From: Cristatella mucedo
Taxonomy: Eukaryota; Bryozoa; Phylactolaemata; Cristatellidae
DNA: 64,000 nucleotides
Assembly (NCBI GenBank): GCA_009760855.2
Contig: WPIO01000013.1
Span: 4,956,501 to 5,020,500, forward strand
Reading direction: 5' to 3'
Numbering within the stretch: the first letter of the stretch is position 1; each line of letters begins with the position of its first letter. The position numbers and the translations under genes are program-made. Below are positions 11,100 through 36,539 of the stretch, one piece after another. The notes beneath the pieces were generated by a model. The model saw only the letters and a program-made list of their open reading frames with translations. It searched no databases and had not been told where the DNA came from.

Positions 11100-13280
11100 C
11101 ACATGTGGGCAAGTGCAGAATGTCCACGGGCCCAAAAAAGTCGCAGGCGACTCATCCGCGAGCGGGAAAAACTTTTGGTCGTCACTCGCATCCGGTCTCG
11201 CTACGGTCTGTAATCTGAGCCTGGTGCTGCGAAGCTATCGTGGCTGAAAGTTGAGCGGCTAGCTGACTAAGCTTAGGTTGTATGCAAACGATGCCACCCG
11301 CAAAAGTACACCACCTGCCAATAAGTATACATGAAAATAAAAAAAAACATTGAGCCTGAAAAAACGCGACAGAGTTTCGGGTTGACAGGCTGCTAAAGAC
11401 TCGACGACAAGAGGCGCCCCACTGCGTACCGCAGTAGGCGTCACGTGCGACGGCGATGCCAGGTGGTGTGGGTGGGTAGGGGGCAGGTTCCAGGGAGGAA
11501 CCAGCAATGCGAAAGCTCCGTGCCAGGCAGTTACTCCAGGCCAATGACTGCTAACCATATGACTGGCACCTCAAGTTATGTCGTTGATGTGGTTTGGCCA
11601 CACCAGTTATGCACGTCGACTTCATAACAAATGCCAACTTGCAACTGCTGCAGGCTGGCGTGCGAGCGACGGGCCTGCATGCGGCCGCTTACGCGCATAA
11701 GCGCCGCCGCTGCTGCCGCGGCGGCGGCCCACTCGCGTCCGTCTCTACTGGATTGGTGCCTCTTCCTGGTGGACGGACGAAGCAGAATTGGAAGCCAACA
11801 GCCTTCGATGCGGCCCGATTACTGCCCGTTAGACGCGCGGCATTTATTATACACAGTTGCCACCCATCTCAACTTCCAAACAAAGCTGGAGATTTACCGT
11901 AGAGGTGTGCTTCGCCGTCGGAGAAATAACAGCAGCTTGCAGACGCGCAGCCATGACGTTCCGTTCCCAAGCTCGTACGCGATTAGCGAACCGTGCTCAT
12001 CGAGCCGGAAGTGAGAAGCGGCTATAGCTCGGCAGACATAGATATGTAGTTAAGATATCCCAGCCACGACCATCCCCCTCCGGCATTGGACAGCCTTCGC
12101 ACCACTTAGCAGCCATATTAGCATTGATAGGAAAGTGGCTGCAGCCAGTCGGCAGCAGCCGGGCAAACGATTGGCTGCAGACCAACGGGTCTCGAACACT
12201 GTATCCACCAATCGATCGCAGTATACAATTTTAGTATGAAAATAATTAAATAATCTGTTATAAATCTGCGTTCTTTATGACTCTACGTTGTCTGACGGGT
12301 GTTGCTACATTTAGTGGGCGTGGTTTGCCTGCGCCGGCTGGTCTCGAAGGATCTCGCGCGGATTGCAGCACTCAACTAGCAGTAGAAACGATTGCGGTGT
12401 ACACATTTGGCAAGCTCACTAGAATATTTTCCTGAGAGATTTTTAGAGCTTCTCGTGGGTAGAATGGGTGCCTGCAGTTTGCAAGCTGCCGATAGGGCAA
12501 CCACAGGTTGCTGGCTCTCCGGCGCGTCTGATGCTAGCTGCCTTCTTGCCCGCTTCCCACGCAACGTCAGCAGCAGGAATCGACTGACTCATCCTGTCTA
12601 ACTAGCGAGCACCGGTCTGACGGAGTTGAAAACGTGAACTTCCGAAGCCTGGACGTAGTAACCCATCGTAGGCCTGCTATCGCTAGCGACGGTCCCGACC
12701 CCGAAGGTGGACCGCTGCAGCGAAACAAGATACGAGCGGCTGAGTTGCCGGCGGTGCACAACTGTGCAGTCCAAGTTTCGCTTAGCTATTCGTCGCCGTA
12801 GGTTCGAAATCTCATGCTCTCGAAGCGTAGTCTCTCGCATGAGCTACTGAAGCTGCTGCCCCGAACTCTATCAGTCACCTTCCTTTTATTTTTCCTGAAC
12901 TCGTGAACCCGTGCGTAGCTGCTATTCTCTCGGACCCAACTCTCGGTGTCCATTCTTTGGCTTAGTCATTTCCGCCTGCAGCCTAATAGACGTCTCCTGC
13001 GCTAACTGCTAACCTCTCGCTTTTTGTTTAATGCAGCATATAAGTCGGTCTAAATCATGACCGCGTCGTCTGCCCAAAGCTCTATTCTAACCTGAGTGGA
13101 TCTCCCTGTCAGATTATCCCCTCGTTCCACACCAGGTCAACTAATGAGTACCCTACCCGGGTTCTGCTTAGCTAGATCCACCCACTACGGGATGTTCTAG
13201 GGTGCCCTAGCTGAAGCCATCAAGGTAAGGAGTCGCATCGCGGCTAACCTGAGAGCGGCCCCTGTGCAATATTGACTTTT
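11100..13280. other. Intergenic or 5' flank of the thioesterase gene
   Basis: Should contain the N-terminal thioesterase exon, which I could not recognise. A GC-rich patch with CGG/GCC runs lies at 11640-11760. No repeat family was identified. Confidence 0.35.
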
Positions 13281-13281
13281 T

Positions 13282-13545
13282 AATAATAATAATAATAATA
13301 ATGCACTTGATAAAGCGCTCTCAGAGAACATAATCTCTTTCTTGGCGCTTTACATTTTCTGCAAAGGGAAACGCGATTGAATGGTGAGTAATATCTTGCT
13401 TGATAAACATGAATAACATGGTTAGGGGTGACATGCACAGGGTCAGCATGCAAATGTGGTTAGTTGTTGAATGCCTAATGGACCCATTGAGTGGTCCTAA
13501 AGCTTACGAGTGCCCGCGTTAGCAGTTTCAGCTACCTCATTCCTG
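13282..13545 (-). repeat. LINE-A 3' end fragment
   Basis: The reverse complement runs through the LINE-A tail (GCATGCTGACCCTGTGCATG, TGCAGAAAATGTAAAGCGCC, GAGATTATGTTCTCTGAGAG) and ends in an ATT repeat. Confidence 0.75.
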
Positions 13546-13672
13546 TACTTTGAAATGGTAGGTGACTTCCAGAAGAATCGCGTCCCTTTATCTCATTTCC
13601 TGTTGCATACTCCGCCAAGTGGCCGTGTTAGTGCACTGGGGCAGCTCTCAGCTTAGCCGCGATGGGAGCCCT

Positions 13673-13915
13673 TGCCTTAGTGGGCTCGACTGGGGCGCCT
13701 AGTACAGATCTCCCAGCTCCTGATCCACCTAGTTCAGGTTACAATGGAGCTCTATGCAGGCGATGCGGTTAGGAGATGGACCGACTAATGTGCTTGCCTT
13801 AGCGGGTTCGATTAGGACACCTAGTACAGGCCCGGCTCCCGGTCCACCCGCTAAGTTAGAATGAAGCCTGGTGCAGACGATGCGGTCAGAATGTGCACCG
13901 ACTAATGATGTGCTT
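13673..13915 (+). repeat. Imperfect direct duplication, period about 122 bp
   Basis: Two diverged units beginning CTTGCCTTAG at 13673 and 13793. Each continues through CCTAGTACAG, a CGATGCGGT motif and an ACCGACTAATG motif. Confidence 0.65.
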
Positions 13916-14202
13916 CAATAGAAATAGCAGCTACGCGCCAGGTCGAGAAGGAGAGAGAATATAATGGGACGACCGGCAGAGCTCGGGGCTGCAGCTTCCG
14001 TAGTCGATGCGAGACTACGCTACCAGAGCGTGAGAAACTAACCTACGGCGACGGACAGCTAAGTGCAACTTAGACTGGGCAGTTGTGTTATGCCGGCTAC
14101 TCAGCTAGCTGCTCTTATCTCGGGGCGCTGTAGCGGCCCGCCCTCGGGGTTGGGACCATCGCTAGCGACGCGCGCACAGGATAATTTATTATACGCGGGC
14201 TT

Positions 14203-14332
14203 CGGGAATTCGTGCAGTTAACCCCGTCGATCCGGTACGCGCCGCGTAAACGCATAGGCTAGTTGGTTATACTTGGACTGCGGGAGTTCGCGCAGTTAAC
14301 TCCGTCGGTCCGGTACGCGCCGCGTAAAGCCG
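14203..14332 (+). repeat. Imperfect direct duplication, period about 78 bp
   Basis: CGGGAATTCGTGCAGTTAAC at 14203 recurs as CGGGAGTTCGCGCAGTTAAC at 14281; both units share GGTACGCGCCGCGTAAA. Function unknown. Confidence 0.7.
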
Positions 14333-15059
14333 CCGGCGCGTAACCACTACTAGCAGGCCTACGATAAACTGTCGCTTTCGGCGCCCAGTTGTGGCCGCTT
14401 TTGTTTTAACCGCACTGCAGCGCTGCATCGCACAGTGCACCGGTAGAGAGCCGGGGGACGAGCTTCTCTGCGCGGTTACATTAGTATCAATCATGTAATT
14501 CAGTATAGTTGGTATGTTTCAAATGTTAAACAATTTTGACTCTCAGCGAGGGCTGATGCGCCGGATCAGCGGAGAGCTCAAAGGCAAAACACAAGAAAAA
14601 AACCTGACTTGTACACAATGTACTGCTTCATGTAAGTATAGTACAGCTATCCGAATATATGTCCTCGATCTTGCTCGCTTGGCGCGAGATGGCGGCCCGA
14701 TATGTGACTCTGGGGTTCGACGAAAAGAACACGGAGTGATGGAAAACGGAATATGAAAAAGTACGGAATAAAAGAGTACCGAACGTGTCATCTGTCTGCA
14801 GACGCTCAAAAAGAGCTTCTTCGTCAGGCTTCGTAAGCGGAAATTGAAGAAGCTGGTGGCCGAGTTGCGGCAACTGCTACGGAGAGGTTAACAAAGAGCC
14901 TCCCTCGCTGCAAACATAATCCGACGGTGGATTACGACGAAGTTACGTCCTACTTCCAGTCAGTGAGCAACCTCCGAAGTTCGTGTCGAAGAAACACTTT
15001 CCAACGTGCACACTAATTTCCCTATATTTTAGGTCCTGCCCTGACTTGAAAATCCTGGC

Positions 15060-15240
15060 TCAGCCGCTGGGGCGAGATGAGTCAGTAGGCTTGCTCAGAA
15101 ATATTAGGCTGGTCGTATCATCTTTAAGCTTCAGGACGTCAGTGACCTTCCAACTGCAAATTTTGTTGATGCAGGCTATGAGACGATCAAGTGAGTCGTG
15201 TGATAAACAAGGCTTAGAAGTGTGCAGAGATAGGTAGAGC
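15060..15240 (-). pseudogene. LINE reverse-transcriptase fragment
   Basis: The - strand frame includes a SWKVTDVLKLKDDTTSLIFL stretch, which resembles the conserved W(M)...LKLN.DKT segment of CR1/L2-type reverse transcriptases. It abuts a LINE-A piece on the + strand. Confidence 0.45.
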
Positions 15241-15860
15241 AATTATTTGAGGCTTGTCTATCGTGAGCGTCGCAGTTGCCACATCCCACCACTTATCGCC
15301 GACCTGCACTGGCTACCAGTCAAGCAACGAATCAACTTCAAGGTTTTTGTCGCTCGCTCACTTCTAGGTCCCTCTATTCTTTGGCTCCAGCCTACCTATC
15401 AGATGTACTACCCCACCAGGCAAGCCTCGTACCACCCGCTTTTCGGAATCTAACTGTTTACCTACACCTCGCACAAACCTCAAATCCTTTGGAGACTGCG
15501 CCTGTAGTTCGTATGCTCCCAAAGCCTGGAACTCACTCCCGACTTCCAACGCGACATCCCTGGCTTGACCACATTTAAAAAGGCATTAAAAACGCACCTA
15601 TTTAGCACTACAATTACTGGGTCCCTGTGATTCGTCCTTGATGTGCTTATGCGTGCTGACACTGTGCATGCTGCCACTAACCACATTTGCATGCTGACCC
15701 TGTGCATGTCACCCCTAACCACGTTATTCATTTTGTTTGTTTATCAAGCATAATACCACTCACCACTCAATCGCGTTTCCTTTGCAGCAAATGTAAAGCG
15801 CCTAAAACGAGATTGAGCTCTGAGGGCGCTTTATCAAGTGTTTTATTATTATTATTAGTG
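15240..15860 (+). pseudogene. LINE-A, 3' part of the RT ORF and 3' end
   Basis: Broken frames encode RRSCHIPPLIADLHWLPVKQ and later PKAWNS-type residues typical of the C-terminal part of CR1/L2-like non-LTR ORF2. The 3' end has the LINE-A tail (AAATGTAAAGCGCCTAAAA, then GAGGGCGCTTTATCAAGTG) and ATT repeats. Frameshifts make it non-functional. Confidence 0.75.
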
Positions 15861-15879
15861 TGAAGGAGTGTGACAATCA

Positions 15880-16030
15880 GGAAACCTAAAGGTAAGTGAC
15901 ATGATCTATAATTTCGCTCAAGCTCAAAGATAAGTCTTAAGGTGTCAAAGTCGCAGAGCTCACGATGGACAAGCCTAGTTGCCAGGTTTTGCAGTCTGCA
16001 GATCCCTTAATTCAAGACAGTAGCACCGGC
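15880..16030 (-). repeat. LINE-A internal fragment
   Basis: Reverse complement of the segment that carries the CAAAACCTGGCAACTAGGCT block, homologous to the LINE-A LQ.(V/Q)N.AARLV region. Confidence 0.45.
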
Positions 16031-16099
16031 ATGACGAGAGTTATCGTAGACTAGATGGGATGCCACCAATGCATTGATCAGCTCGGCGATTGTACTATA

Positions 16100-16875
16100 A
16101 TCTAAGCACAGATGAATTTTTGCCCCGTTACGTCGCATTTGTCAGCCGACTTGAAATCTATTTGACTATTACCAAAGCTCTTTACGATAGGCACGAATAC
16201 CACTCCAAAAAATAATAGGAACGCTGACAGAAGATGCACTCGTTACCACCTCCGACCCCTATGACAAGGCCTGCAGTACTCATGACTAGAGCTGAAAATG
16301 AGGCAAACTAGCTGAGCCACGCCTACTGGTTTGCAAACCGTAAACTCCCTTCCAAAACATGCAACGGACAAGATGTCTTTCGAAAACATGTCCGAGTGTG
16401 CTGAAAAAAAGGGATTGTCATCATGGTCATTTTGGCAGCAAGATTTCTCCAGTTCTACTATTCCGCTACTGGTACCCCTAAAAGCCTGATGCTGGCGATG
16501 CTTTCCGGTTAGAAAAAAGAGCAGCCGAAGGCCAGCGCACCGTAATGTAAGTAATGCCGATTCATTGAATGCTAAGGAATCGCTCTTCTACGACTAGCTA
16601 TTTTAGCATACTAGTGTAGGGTACGCAACTACTAGACCCAGTAGACTCCAGCCAATCTGTGCTGCTATCTTCAACTCGCCGACTGGTGGCTGCTCACTGA
16701 AATGAGCGTAATAGCTGCCGAGGGGAGCAACGATTGGCCGAACACGCGAAACCTATTTAGCATAAATATCTGTGGCTGAGGTTGCGACCTTCGCAGCTTC
16801 CTGGCGTTTGCAGCCTGCTCATGCGCCGAACTGCCTACAAACGTCGGCCATTATCAGAATCAGCTATCCAATTCC

Positions 16876-16906
<31 letters not shown>

Positions 16907-18290
16907 CCTATTCCTATTCAATTCAATGCCATTCAATTCCGGCGAGAAAGCTTGCTGGAGGTCGGTCACATCCAGCGTCCTGCATGTAGTTCCAGCTGCT
17001 TCTACGAGTCGTTCGCGATGCTTTGATGGCGTGATAGCCGAAAAAGATTTCGAGCGTATCAGCTTGTCAGAGATCTTATTCGAGTCAAAACAAAGCAAGT
17101 CTGCGAGCAAGATTTTTTATACTTTTTATTTTTCATACTCCTGACAGAAAATAGCCAAAGGACCACAGCAGCATGGACGTCAACATATTACCAAAAATAT
17201 GCACTTTTGTACCATTTGGGTAATTAACTTTCCGGCAGACCCGACAGAATGACATATTGCCGAAGAAAAGATTGGAAAATATATGCCGTCTACCCGGAAC
17301 GTTATGGAGGCCTTATCAATCCTATTTGGCCAGATTTCCAGAAGGCATTATGAAACACATCAACCACTCGGTAAGCGTCTAAAATGTTTTCGTCCGAATC
17401 ATGGTGTCTAGCATATTTCTTAATTTGGCAATAATACCTTTTGCAGACCGTGATTTTGATCTCCATTTCAAGCTGCCTTTTTAGCGGCGATTGGTTTTTT
17501 TTGCAATAACAACGGTAATAGTAGTAATAATGGGCCGTTTCTTGCAGCGAGACTATGAATTTCAAAGCTGGCATCTCGATTCACTGCTAACGAGCCGTAG
17601 AGCAGCTCCGTGTGTACATAATTATGTAGACCGTGAGCTGCAGGAGCTTGCTGGACACTGTCGCACTGATACTGCCAACATCTGAGAAATCAAGCTAAAA
17701 CCTGCACGATACGAAGTCTATAGCCCAGGAAGGAAAAGCTTCACTTAGTCTTTGTAGCTGCGAGAAGTTACAGAGGGCGATGCGCTAGCTTAAAGGGGAA
17801 CACCTGATCTATTTAGCTTCCAGCAGTAAACTACTACAAGATAGGCACAAGCTTATTTGTCGTTAAAATATGAAGCTTAGGATGGCGATAAACTTGGCGT
17901 CCATACACTTAAAATACACGAACGACGACCTAGGTCTCTTGACTGCACAGCCCAGCCACAGCTTTCCTTATCTAATTCCGCTAAAGCTGTCATACACTAA
18001 CCACATTGTCAATGGACATCTCTCCAAAGAGAAATACGGTTAAAGAGATTTAGCCAGCACCACCAAAGAGCATCATGAAAATCAGTGGCAGAGTTGGTGA
18101 CACACAAGCTGGACCTGTAGTCCGTGACATTGCTGTTCAATATCATTATTCTGATGAGAGATTAATTTAAGATTAATTTAAGAACCAAGCTAACGAGCAA
18201 TATCATATGCTGACCGGAATTTTATACAAAAATACTTTCTTAAAAAAAGCCGAGTTTTACTAGCCTACAAAAAATCTATAAGAAACTAAT
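16100..18290. other. Intergenic with one ATT microsatellite
   Basis: (ATT)n at 16876-16907. No coding exon, RNA gene or named transposon was recognised in the rest. Confidence 0.4.
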
Positions 18291-18296
18291 ACATTG

Positions 18297-18480
18297 GTGA
18301 GCCGTAATGGCTCACTAGGTACGGCGGTCGCTTTTCACCTCCTCGGCTCCGAGGTCGTGGGTTCGAATCCTGCGGTGGGCGATCCTTTATCGCCACTGAC
18401 TGCAAGCTGTGGTGATAGCCGTCAAGGCTCTTCTGTCACCATACAAAAAGAGGCTGTTAAATCAGCTAGTATTTATTTAT
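18297..18480 (+). repeat. SINE-A copy, well preserved
   Basis: Head AGCCGTAATGGCTCACTAGG, B-box-like GTGGGTTCGAATCCTGCGGT, then GGGCGATCCTTTATCGCC, and a tail ending AATCAGCTAGTATTTATTTA. Confidence 0.85.
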
Positions 18481-19664
18481 TTTATTCATAGGAAAATCAG
18501 GGAAGTAAGTGGATCCAAAGCCACCTGTTATGACTTTAATCCTGGAGAGAGCAGGCTAAAGGACGGTCCACGTAAGTACTCTACAGAAAAAATATGTAAT
18601 GGAAAAAGTTGTCGAGCACTTGATGAAGGTATACAATCTATAGCTTTAAAGCACGATATACCTGATTATAGCCGCACGTTTGGCATTTCGTATAAGGAAG
18701 AGTAGTTTACGAAAGTCGAACGTCGTCGACAACTAATCTACACAAAAGCCGAGTTAATTTTTTTAATGGACCACTACAGCTGACTGCCAAGATCTAAACG
18801 ATAAGTAAAGCTGGTCATCGTCAGCTAAGAATTGACAGCCAAAGCTTGGGGGAGTTGGGCTGTTAGCTTGGGGGGGGGGGAGTTAGCTGCTCGAGAGGCG
18901 ATTTGCAATTTTCTGCACAGCAGCACAGGGACAGCAAAGGAATGCTGCACACGGCCAACGGGCAGGCTGCATGAGACCCGACTGCTGCAGAGCCGCGGTG
19001 ACTGGGGATTCGGTCGGACAGGTCCTATTTTAACCACGCTCGACTCACAGCTGTCAGACAGGCTGATGGCCTCTCTCGGGTTCTCCGTGAAGGGTTTGCT
19101 GGCTGATCGATCATCGAGGCATCGACTGTCGGTGCTCCCAAGTCGATGCTGAGCTCAAGCTGAATTGCCTTTAAATTTAGATCCAGATGCAGAATCTAAG
19201 AGCAAACGTACGTAGGTCAAAGACTAAGGGCAGCCCAGTCCTTATGTAGTGGGGTTGCAGCATGCTAATGTATCTCAGTAGATCCCTTATCTCTCTGTAG
19301 ATCCGATTAGAGAAGGCAAATATATCGTAAGTATCTCGGTTTTACACCAGGCTGGTTTTCTTCAGTTTGCAGTAGCTCAGCTGCAATCCAAAGGTCGAGC
19401 GGCTGCAATGCTGAGGTACAACAAGCCCGACATTACTAATTCCTAATGACATTCCTTAAGTAAGACATTAGTCGAGGGTGCAAGCGATCGAGCTTAGTTA
19501 GATGCACCACTAGAAACAGTATATTAAGAAATTTGTTTCGGTCCATTCAGTGCCACACCCAGAGCTAACTACAATTACAGCCAGCTCACAAAAAATAAGA
19601 GGATAACTCAATGATTGATTCAACCGTTTACAGAAGAAGTTCAGAGTCACACACACAATATACA

Positions 19665-19671
<7 letters not shown>

Positions 19672-19756
<85 letters not shown>

Positions 19757-19775
19757 TATATATGTGCACATATAT

Positions 19776-19808
<33 letters not shown>

Positions 19809-19811
19809 CAC

Positions 19812-19884
<73 letters not shown>

Positions 19885-19887
19885 GTA
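19672..19887. repeat. (CA)n / (TA)n compound microsatellite
   Basis: About 80 bases of CA units, then alternating TA and CA blocks. Long His-Thr or Cys-Val frames through it are artefacts. Confidence 0.95.
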
Positions 19888-20148
19888 CGCATAGCAGGGA
19901 GTAGGAAGAACCGGTGCGATCGAAGCAGCTGTATCACTTTTTTGGCAAGGCTTACCATATGATACACGTATGGGGCGGCCTACCGAAATAAGCGGCAGGC
20001 TCACACCGTCATCGTAGGATGCTGATAAACCAATGAGGCAATTTTCCTAAGGAACGCGAATGCTGCTGCAAGGCAGCGGTGCAGACCACGAGGCAGCCAA
20101 GGTCCAAGCTCTGATCGACCTTGACAGAGCCACCGCCTCTCCGTGCGG

Positions 20149-31907
<11,759 letters not shown>

Positions 31908-31909
31908 CT

Positions 31910-33210
31910 AAAAAATATTAACCTTAGTCAGCCTCACAGCAATGATATGCAAGCACCAGTCAGTGGTGAAGCCATGGCACAGCAGATAGTATCAGTGCGT
32001 TGAAACCTTGGAAACAAAGTCTCTATCTATGAGCTTTGGCATGAACCTAGAGATCACAGCGGAATCTGCTGTAAATGACTTTGTTCTTTCCTGGCGTAGA
32101 TCTCTTCTCAAGAACCGCAAAGCAAGAACTACTTTATGTCAATGTTAGGGAAAGTGAGCCCGAAGACTGTTGAGCTTTTTGAAAGCTTTTCAATGTAACA
32201 GCCGCTTAGTCCTCGTAGCTTTAGAAGTTACGTACAGACATAACAGTAGTAAGTCGGTTGACACCTGCTGGCAAACACACAACGTTGCTTACTAATCAAA
32301 ACCCCCATCTAACCCGGGTGCCTGGTATTAAATACAATAAACTAACGGGGAGCACCGGGAAATACGTACATGCATTTAGGCCAGGGCCTTGAAGGCTTAG
32401 AAATGCAGCGTAAAAACTGTATTTACTGGATCTATCATAAAAACTGTGCAGCGCCATTTACTGCAGCTATTCCATCAGTAGGCTGTTGGGGTGACTGGAC
32501 CGCTGGTAGGGGCCCACATCTTACTGGTAACAACCAAATGCTTGTAATCATATATGATAACGTCTGATGACAAGGAGCGCATAGATGAAGGGAATGCTGG
32601 TTACTATCGGTTGCGATTGGGAAAAGCGCAAAGCCCTAATCTGTACAGCGAACATCTGTCAACGATCAACCAGTAGGGATAGGGTGGGGTCAATGGGGGG
32701 CAGAAACAGTCTCTCTGGGGTTTCGGAAGCGGCTCATCGTGATAGATAGCCCATCATTCAAGACCAGTGGAGCAGTGCCACTAACAATGATAAACCGAGC
32801 AGTTCGCTCTGGTATATATGATCGCACGTTCTCAAAAATGCAGCAGCGAGGCTTCAACAGCCGTCAAGTAGGAACTAAAACGACAAGCTTGCGGAAATAG
32901 GCAGATCATATCCAATCATTAACTTGCGTGACTCCAAACTTAGAAGCGGCGACTAGTCTCCTGACCTATATGATCTAAATAGCAATAAGTTTACCACTGC
33001 TGCAAACTAGTGTGTAGTCTGTCGCACCTGCAAGGTCGAGCGAATAGATGGGTTAGATGGCAGAGCAGCAGGATAGGCTCTGAAAAATTCCAGGTCATTC
33101 AGTAGCAGCATAGCAACGGTCTTGCTTAATGGTGCAGTACTGGCAGCGGCCGCTACGAAATCATAACAGTGCTGCGACCGACCGCACGTCGTTCGGGCAG
33201 AGAAACACCC
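31910..33210. other. 5' flank of H6PD, nothing recognised
   Basis: Probably holds the H6PD first exon and promoter, but I cannot identify either. Confidence 0.35.
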
Positions 33211-33744
33211 ACACAACCGGAAGTATTTAATGAACCAGCCTTCGGCCCTAGAGAGCCAAACGTACACGACATCGTAGGTTCTCGCCGTGAGCGATTGGCT
33301 GAGGCATTTCGCGAAATTCCAAGTTTTCAAACACGAAATGAACTTTAAATATGGACCAGTTAAAGAATTTAAACTCATTTTCAATAGCTGCTCTGGTGCA
33401 ATCAAAGACGTTTAGGGTCAAAACTTGCCCAAACATACTCGATGAAATATGATGGAGTGAAGTAATGTCATAGCTCTACACAACCGGAAGTATTTAATGA
33501 ACCAGCCTTCGGCCCTAGAGAGCCAAACGTACACGACATCGTAGGTTCTCGCCGTGAGCGATTGGCTGAGGCATTTCGCGAAATTCCAAGTTTTCAAACA
33601 CGAAATGAACTTTAAATATGGACCAGTTAAAGAATTTAAACTCATTTTCAATAGCTGCTCTGGTGCAATCAAAGACGTTTAGGGTCAAAACTTGCCCAAA
33701 CATACTCGATGAAATATGATGGAGTGAAGTAATGTCATAGCTCT
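33211..33744. repeat. Exact tandem duplication, 2 x 267 bp
   Basis: 33211-33477 and 33478-33744 read identically base for base, head to tail, with no gap. Not a known repeat family; the frames inside show no homology. Confidence 0.95.
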
Positions 33745-34284
33745 AGAGCTTGCCAGTCGCATTCTCTAGCAAGAAATGATTTGATAATATTAAGAAACAT
33801 TAGAGATTCCATTAGAACTTCTGTACATTAATTTGATATACACAAAATATTAAAAGGCAGAGCAATCAGGGAGTTCTCCGCACAAGCTTCGCAAACTGCG
33901 AGTCGCAACCCGAGCCTTGGACGATGCTTGGCGAACGGGCAAGCTACGGAAACCGTCAAGATTCGCACATTTTAGTCGAACTTTAGTTCCATTCGATTGC
34001 ACTAGCTTGGAGGAGAGGTTTCGCTGTGCAGTTCGCGCTACTCTAGCTTACACTTACAAACTAACCGTGGTAAATAGGGGCGGGCGTTCCAGAGCTTTAT
34101 TTGCTAATGAACAATAGCGACCCAGATTGTGGGGCCGAATTAGTTCTCCAATAGTACCCCTAAGTACTCAAAAAATATGAAATAAAATTCAATCTGGTTC
34201 TGTGTTTATAGGCCTTCACTCTGTCTGCATTGACGCTATATTGAGATTATTGCAATTGATAACTGCCCCTCACAGGGTAATGTA

Positions 34285-34395
34285 ATGCAATATAATGTAT
34301 CTCCGTCTGTAACTCCACAAAGTCATAAAGACCATGTGGGTGTTACGCAGGAGAGTTTTGCATAGCACACTCACAGCCTAAGCGGCTTTCGGTAG
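34285..34395 (-). repeat. LINE-B 3' end fragment
   Basis: Inverted family end: ATCTCCGTCTGTAACTCCAC, GTCATAAAGACCATGTGGGT, GCCTAAGCGGCTTTCGGTA. Confidence 0.75.
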
Positions 34396-34630
34396 GGTAT
34401 GCGTCAATGGAGGTCCGTCCCAGTGCAACCGCCATTTCTGACGAATAGGTGGTTTCGAAATGATGCTTGAACAGCTGTGGCTAGCGGGAATTCCTGTTGA
34501 ATGAATTGAATGGATGTTATCAGTCAACGGAAGACAGTGATCAAGACGTGGGTTCGAAGCCGTACGCTCACTAAAACAGTTATTATCCGAATGTCGCGAA
34601 GAGTGGGTGAACGAGATAGAAAGAGCATGC

Positions 34631-34926
<296 letters not shown>

Positions 34927-34979
34927 GGATCGAGGTATATTAAATTGCTTCATAAGTGTAATATTGTGATTATTGATAC

Positions 34980-35810
34980 GACTAGTAATGTAATGTATCT
35001 CTGTCCGAAACTACACAAAGTCATAAAGACCATGTGGGTGTTACGCAGGAAAGTTTTGTATAGCACACTCACAGCCTTAGCGGCTTTCGGTACGCATTCG
35101 GTAGCCAACAGACTTCGTCTCACGCAACATAGAGAAAGTGGGAAGCAGAGTCAGGAGAGCAGTTAAGCTAGTGAGTAGCATAGAAGTAGCAGCTCAGGAC
35201 CGCTGAAAAGGATGTGCCATAGCCGGCAGTAGGAGAGTAGTTGTCGTTGCGTAAGAACTGTGGAAGCAAGTTCCAAAGTCTAGGACCTGCAGAGCTAAAG
35301 CTTCTATCACCAACGGTCCTTAAGCGGAGGAATGGAACAGCTAATTTATTGTCCACATAGGACCTGAGGGCACGAACAGGCTGAAACTGATGCAGCAGTT
35401 GAGCTAGGTACGAAGGAGCCAAGCCGTGGCGGACCTTGTGCGTAAGAACTTTGCTCTGTATCCGTTGCTCAACCGAAACCATCCTAGCTCTTTTAGCAAA
35501 GGAGACACGTGCTCAAACCGCTGGGACTTGAAGACTAGCCTTGCAGCTATGTTCATAGTCCGCTGCAGTGGCCTAATAGCTTTCTTTGGCAGCCCAGCCA
35601 AAAGGGAATTACAATAATCAAGCCGAGACAGAACTAAGGAGGTAGTTAAATTTTTTACAAGCCACTGTGGGAGACAGCTCCTAATCTTGGATAGGGATCG
35701 GATGTGGTGGCTGGCTGTAGAAGCAGACTTCTGAATGAAGCTTTTGAAATTGAGGCAGCTGTCGAAAATGACACCTAAATTTCGAGCACGTGGTTATGGT
35801 CACACAATAG
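34980..35810 (-). pseudogene. LINE-B copy, truncated and inactive
   Basis: The - strand encodes MNIAARLVFKSQRFEHVSPL, KVRHGLAPSYLAQLLHQFQP and RSFSSAGPRLWNLLPQFLRN in shifted frames, matching the LINE-B ORF2 C-terminal part at 23340-23780. It stops near the NLGIVFDSCLNFKSF block. Confidence 0.8.
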
Positions 35811-36539
35811 CATTAGTAGACGACTAGAAAAAGAGAATTATTATGGTGATGAAAGACATTATGTCGTAGTTTTGAAGTAAAAAGGCGTCTTTAAATGTTT
35901 TTGTGCATTTGCTCTGACTAGCAACATCACATTAGCGGACGACAAGATTCTGCAATTTGTATTCGAAGAATACGGAGCCCAGAAATCTTCAGCCGCCATT
36001 GAGTCGCTATCTGCTAAAATAAACATTGGAAACGGACTTGAAATCTTAGCCACACAATCAGGAGTTGGTTTCACCAAAAGCCAGATTCAGCGAGTACGTT
36101 TCTGTGAGTCTGAGTGGATTTCAAGACTAGCCGTAACTTTCGTGTAGCTTGAGTTATCGTCACGAATGAGCAGCACAGAACGCCAGCCGACGAGAAACGC
36201 CACCAGGTTATTTCACCACTCGCAGAGCAGGGCGAAGCACGACTGTCTTCGCCCTCTCGCCCACCGGGGAGTGCCCCCCCCCCGACTTCCTCGTCATAAC
36301 AATCACCAATAACACGTCCCGACCGCATACCACATCGAGTGTCACAGCCCACTCGTACAGTGATCAGGGTCAGGTGTCATCAATTAAATGAAACCAAATT
36401 TCGAAATAGCAGCCGTTGAAGGCTGAGCTGCGGCTGATGCGTGACCGCTATACAAGCACTACACTAAAACGTCTGCTATCGCCAATCGAAGCAACCGCAG
36501 AGCCGAGTAGGCTTTCTCAGTGCAGACATTCGTGGCGCC

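Noticed and set aside
33007-33703. Duplicated small gene in the 267-bp tandem repeat
   Set aside because: Both copies contain the same frame of about 60 codons simply because the DNA is identical; the translation resembles nothing known and has no splice context.
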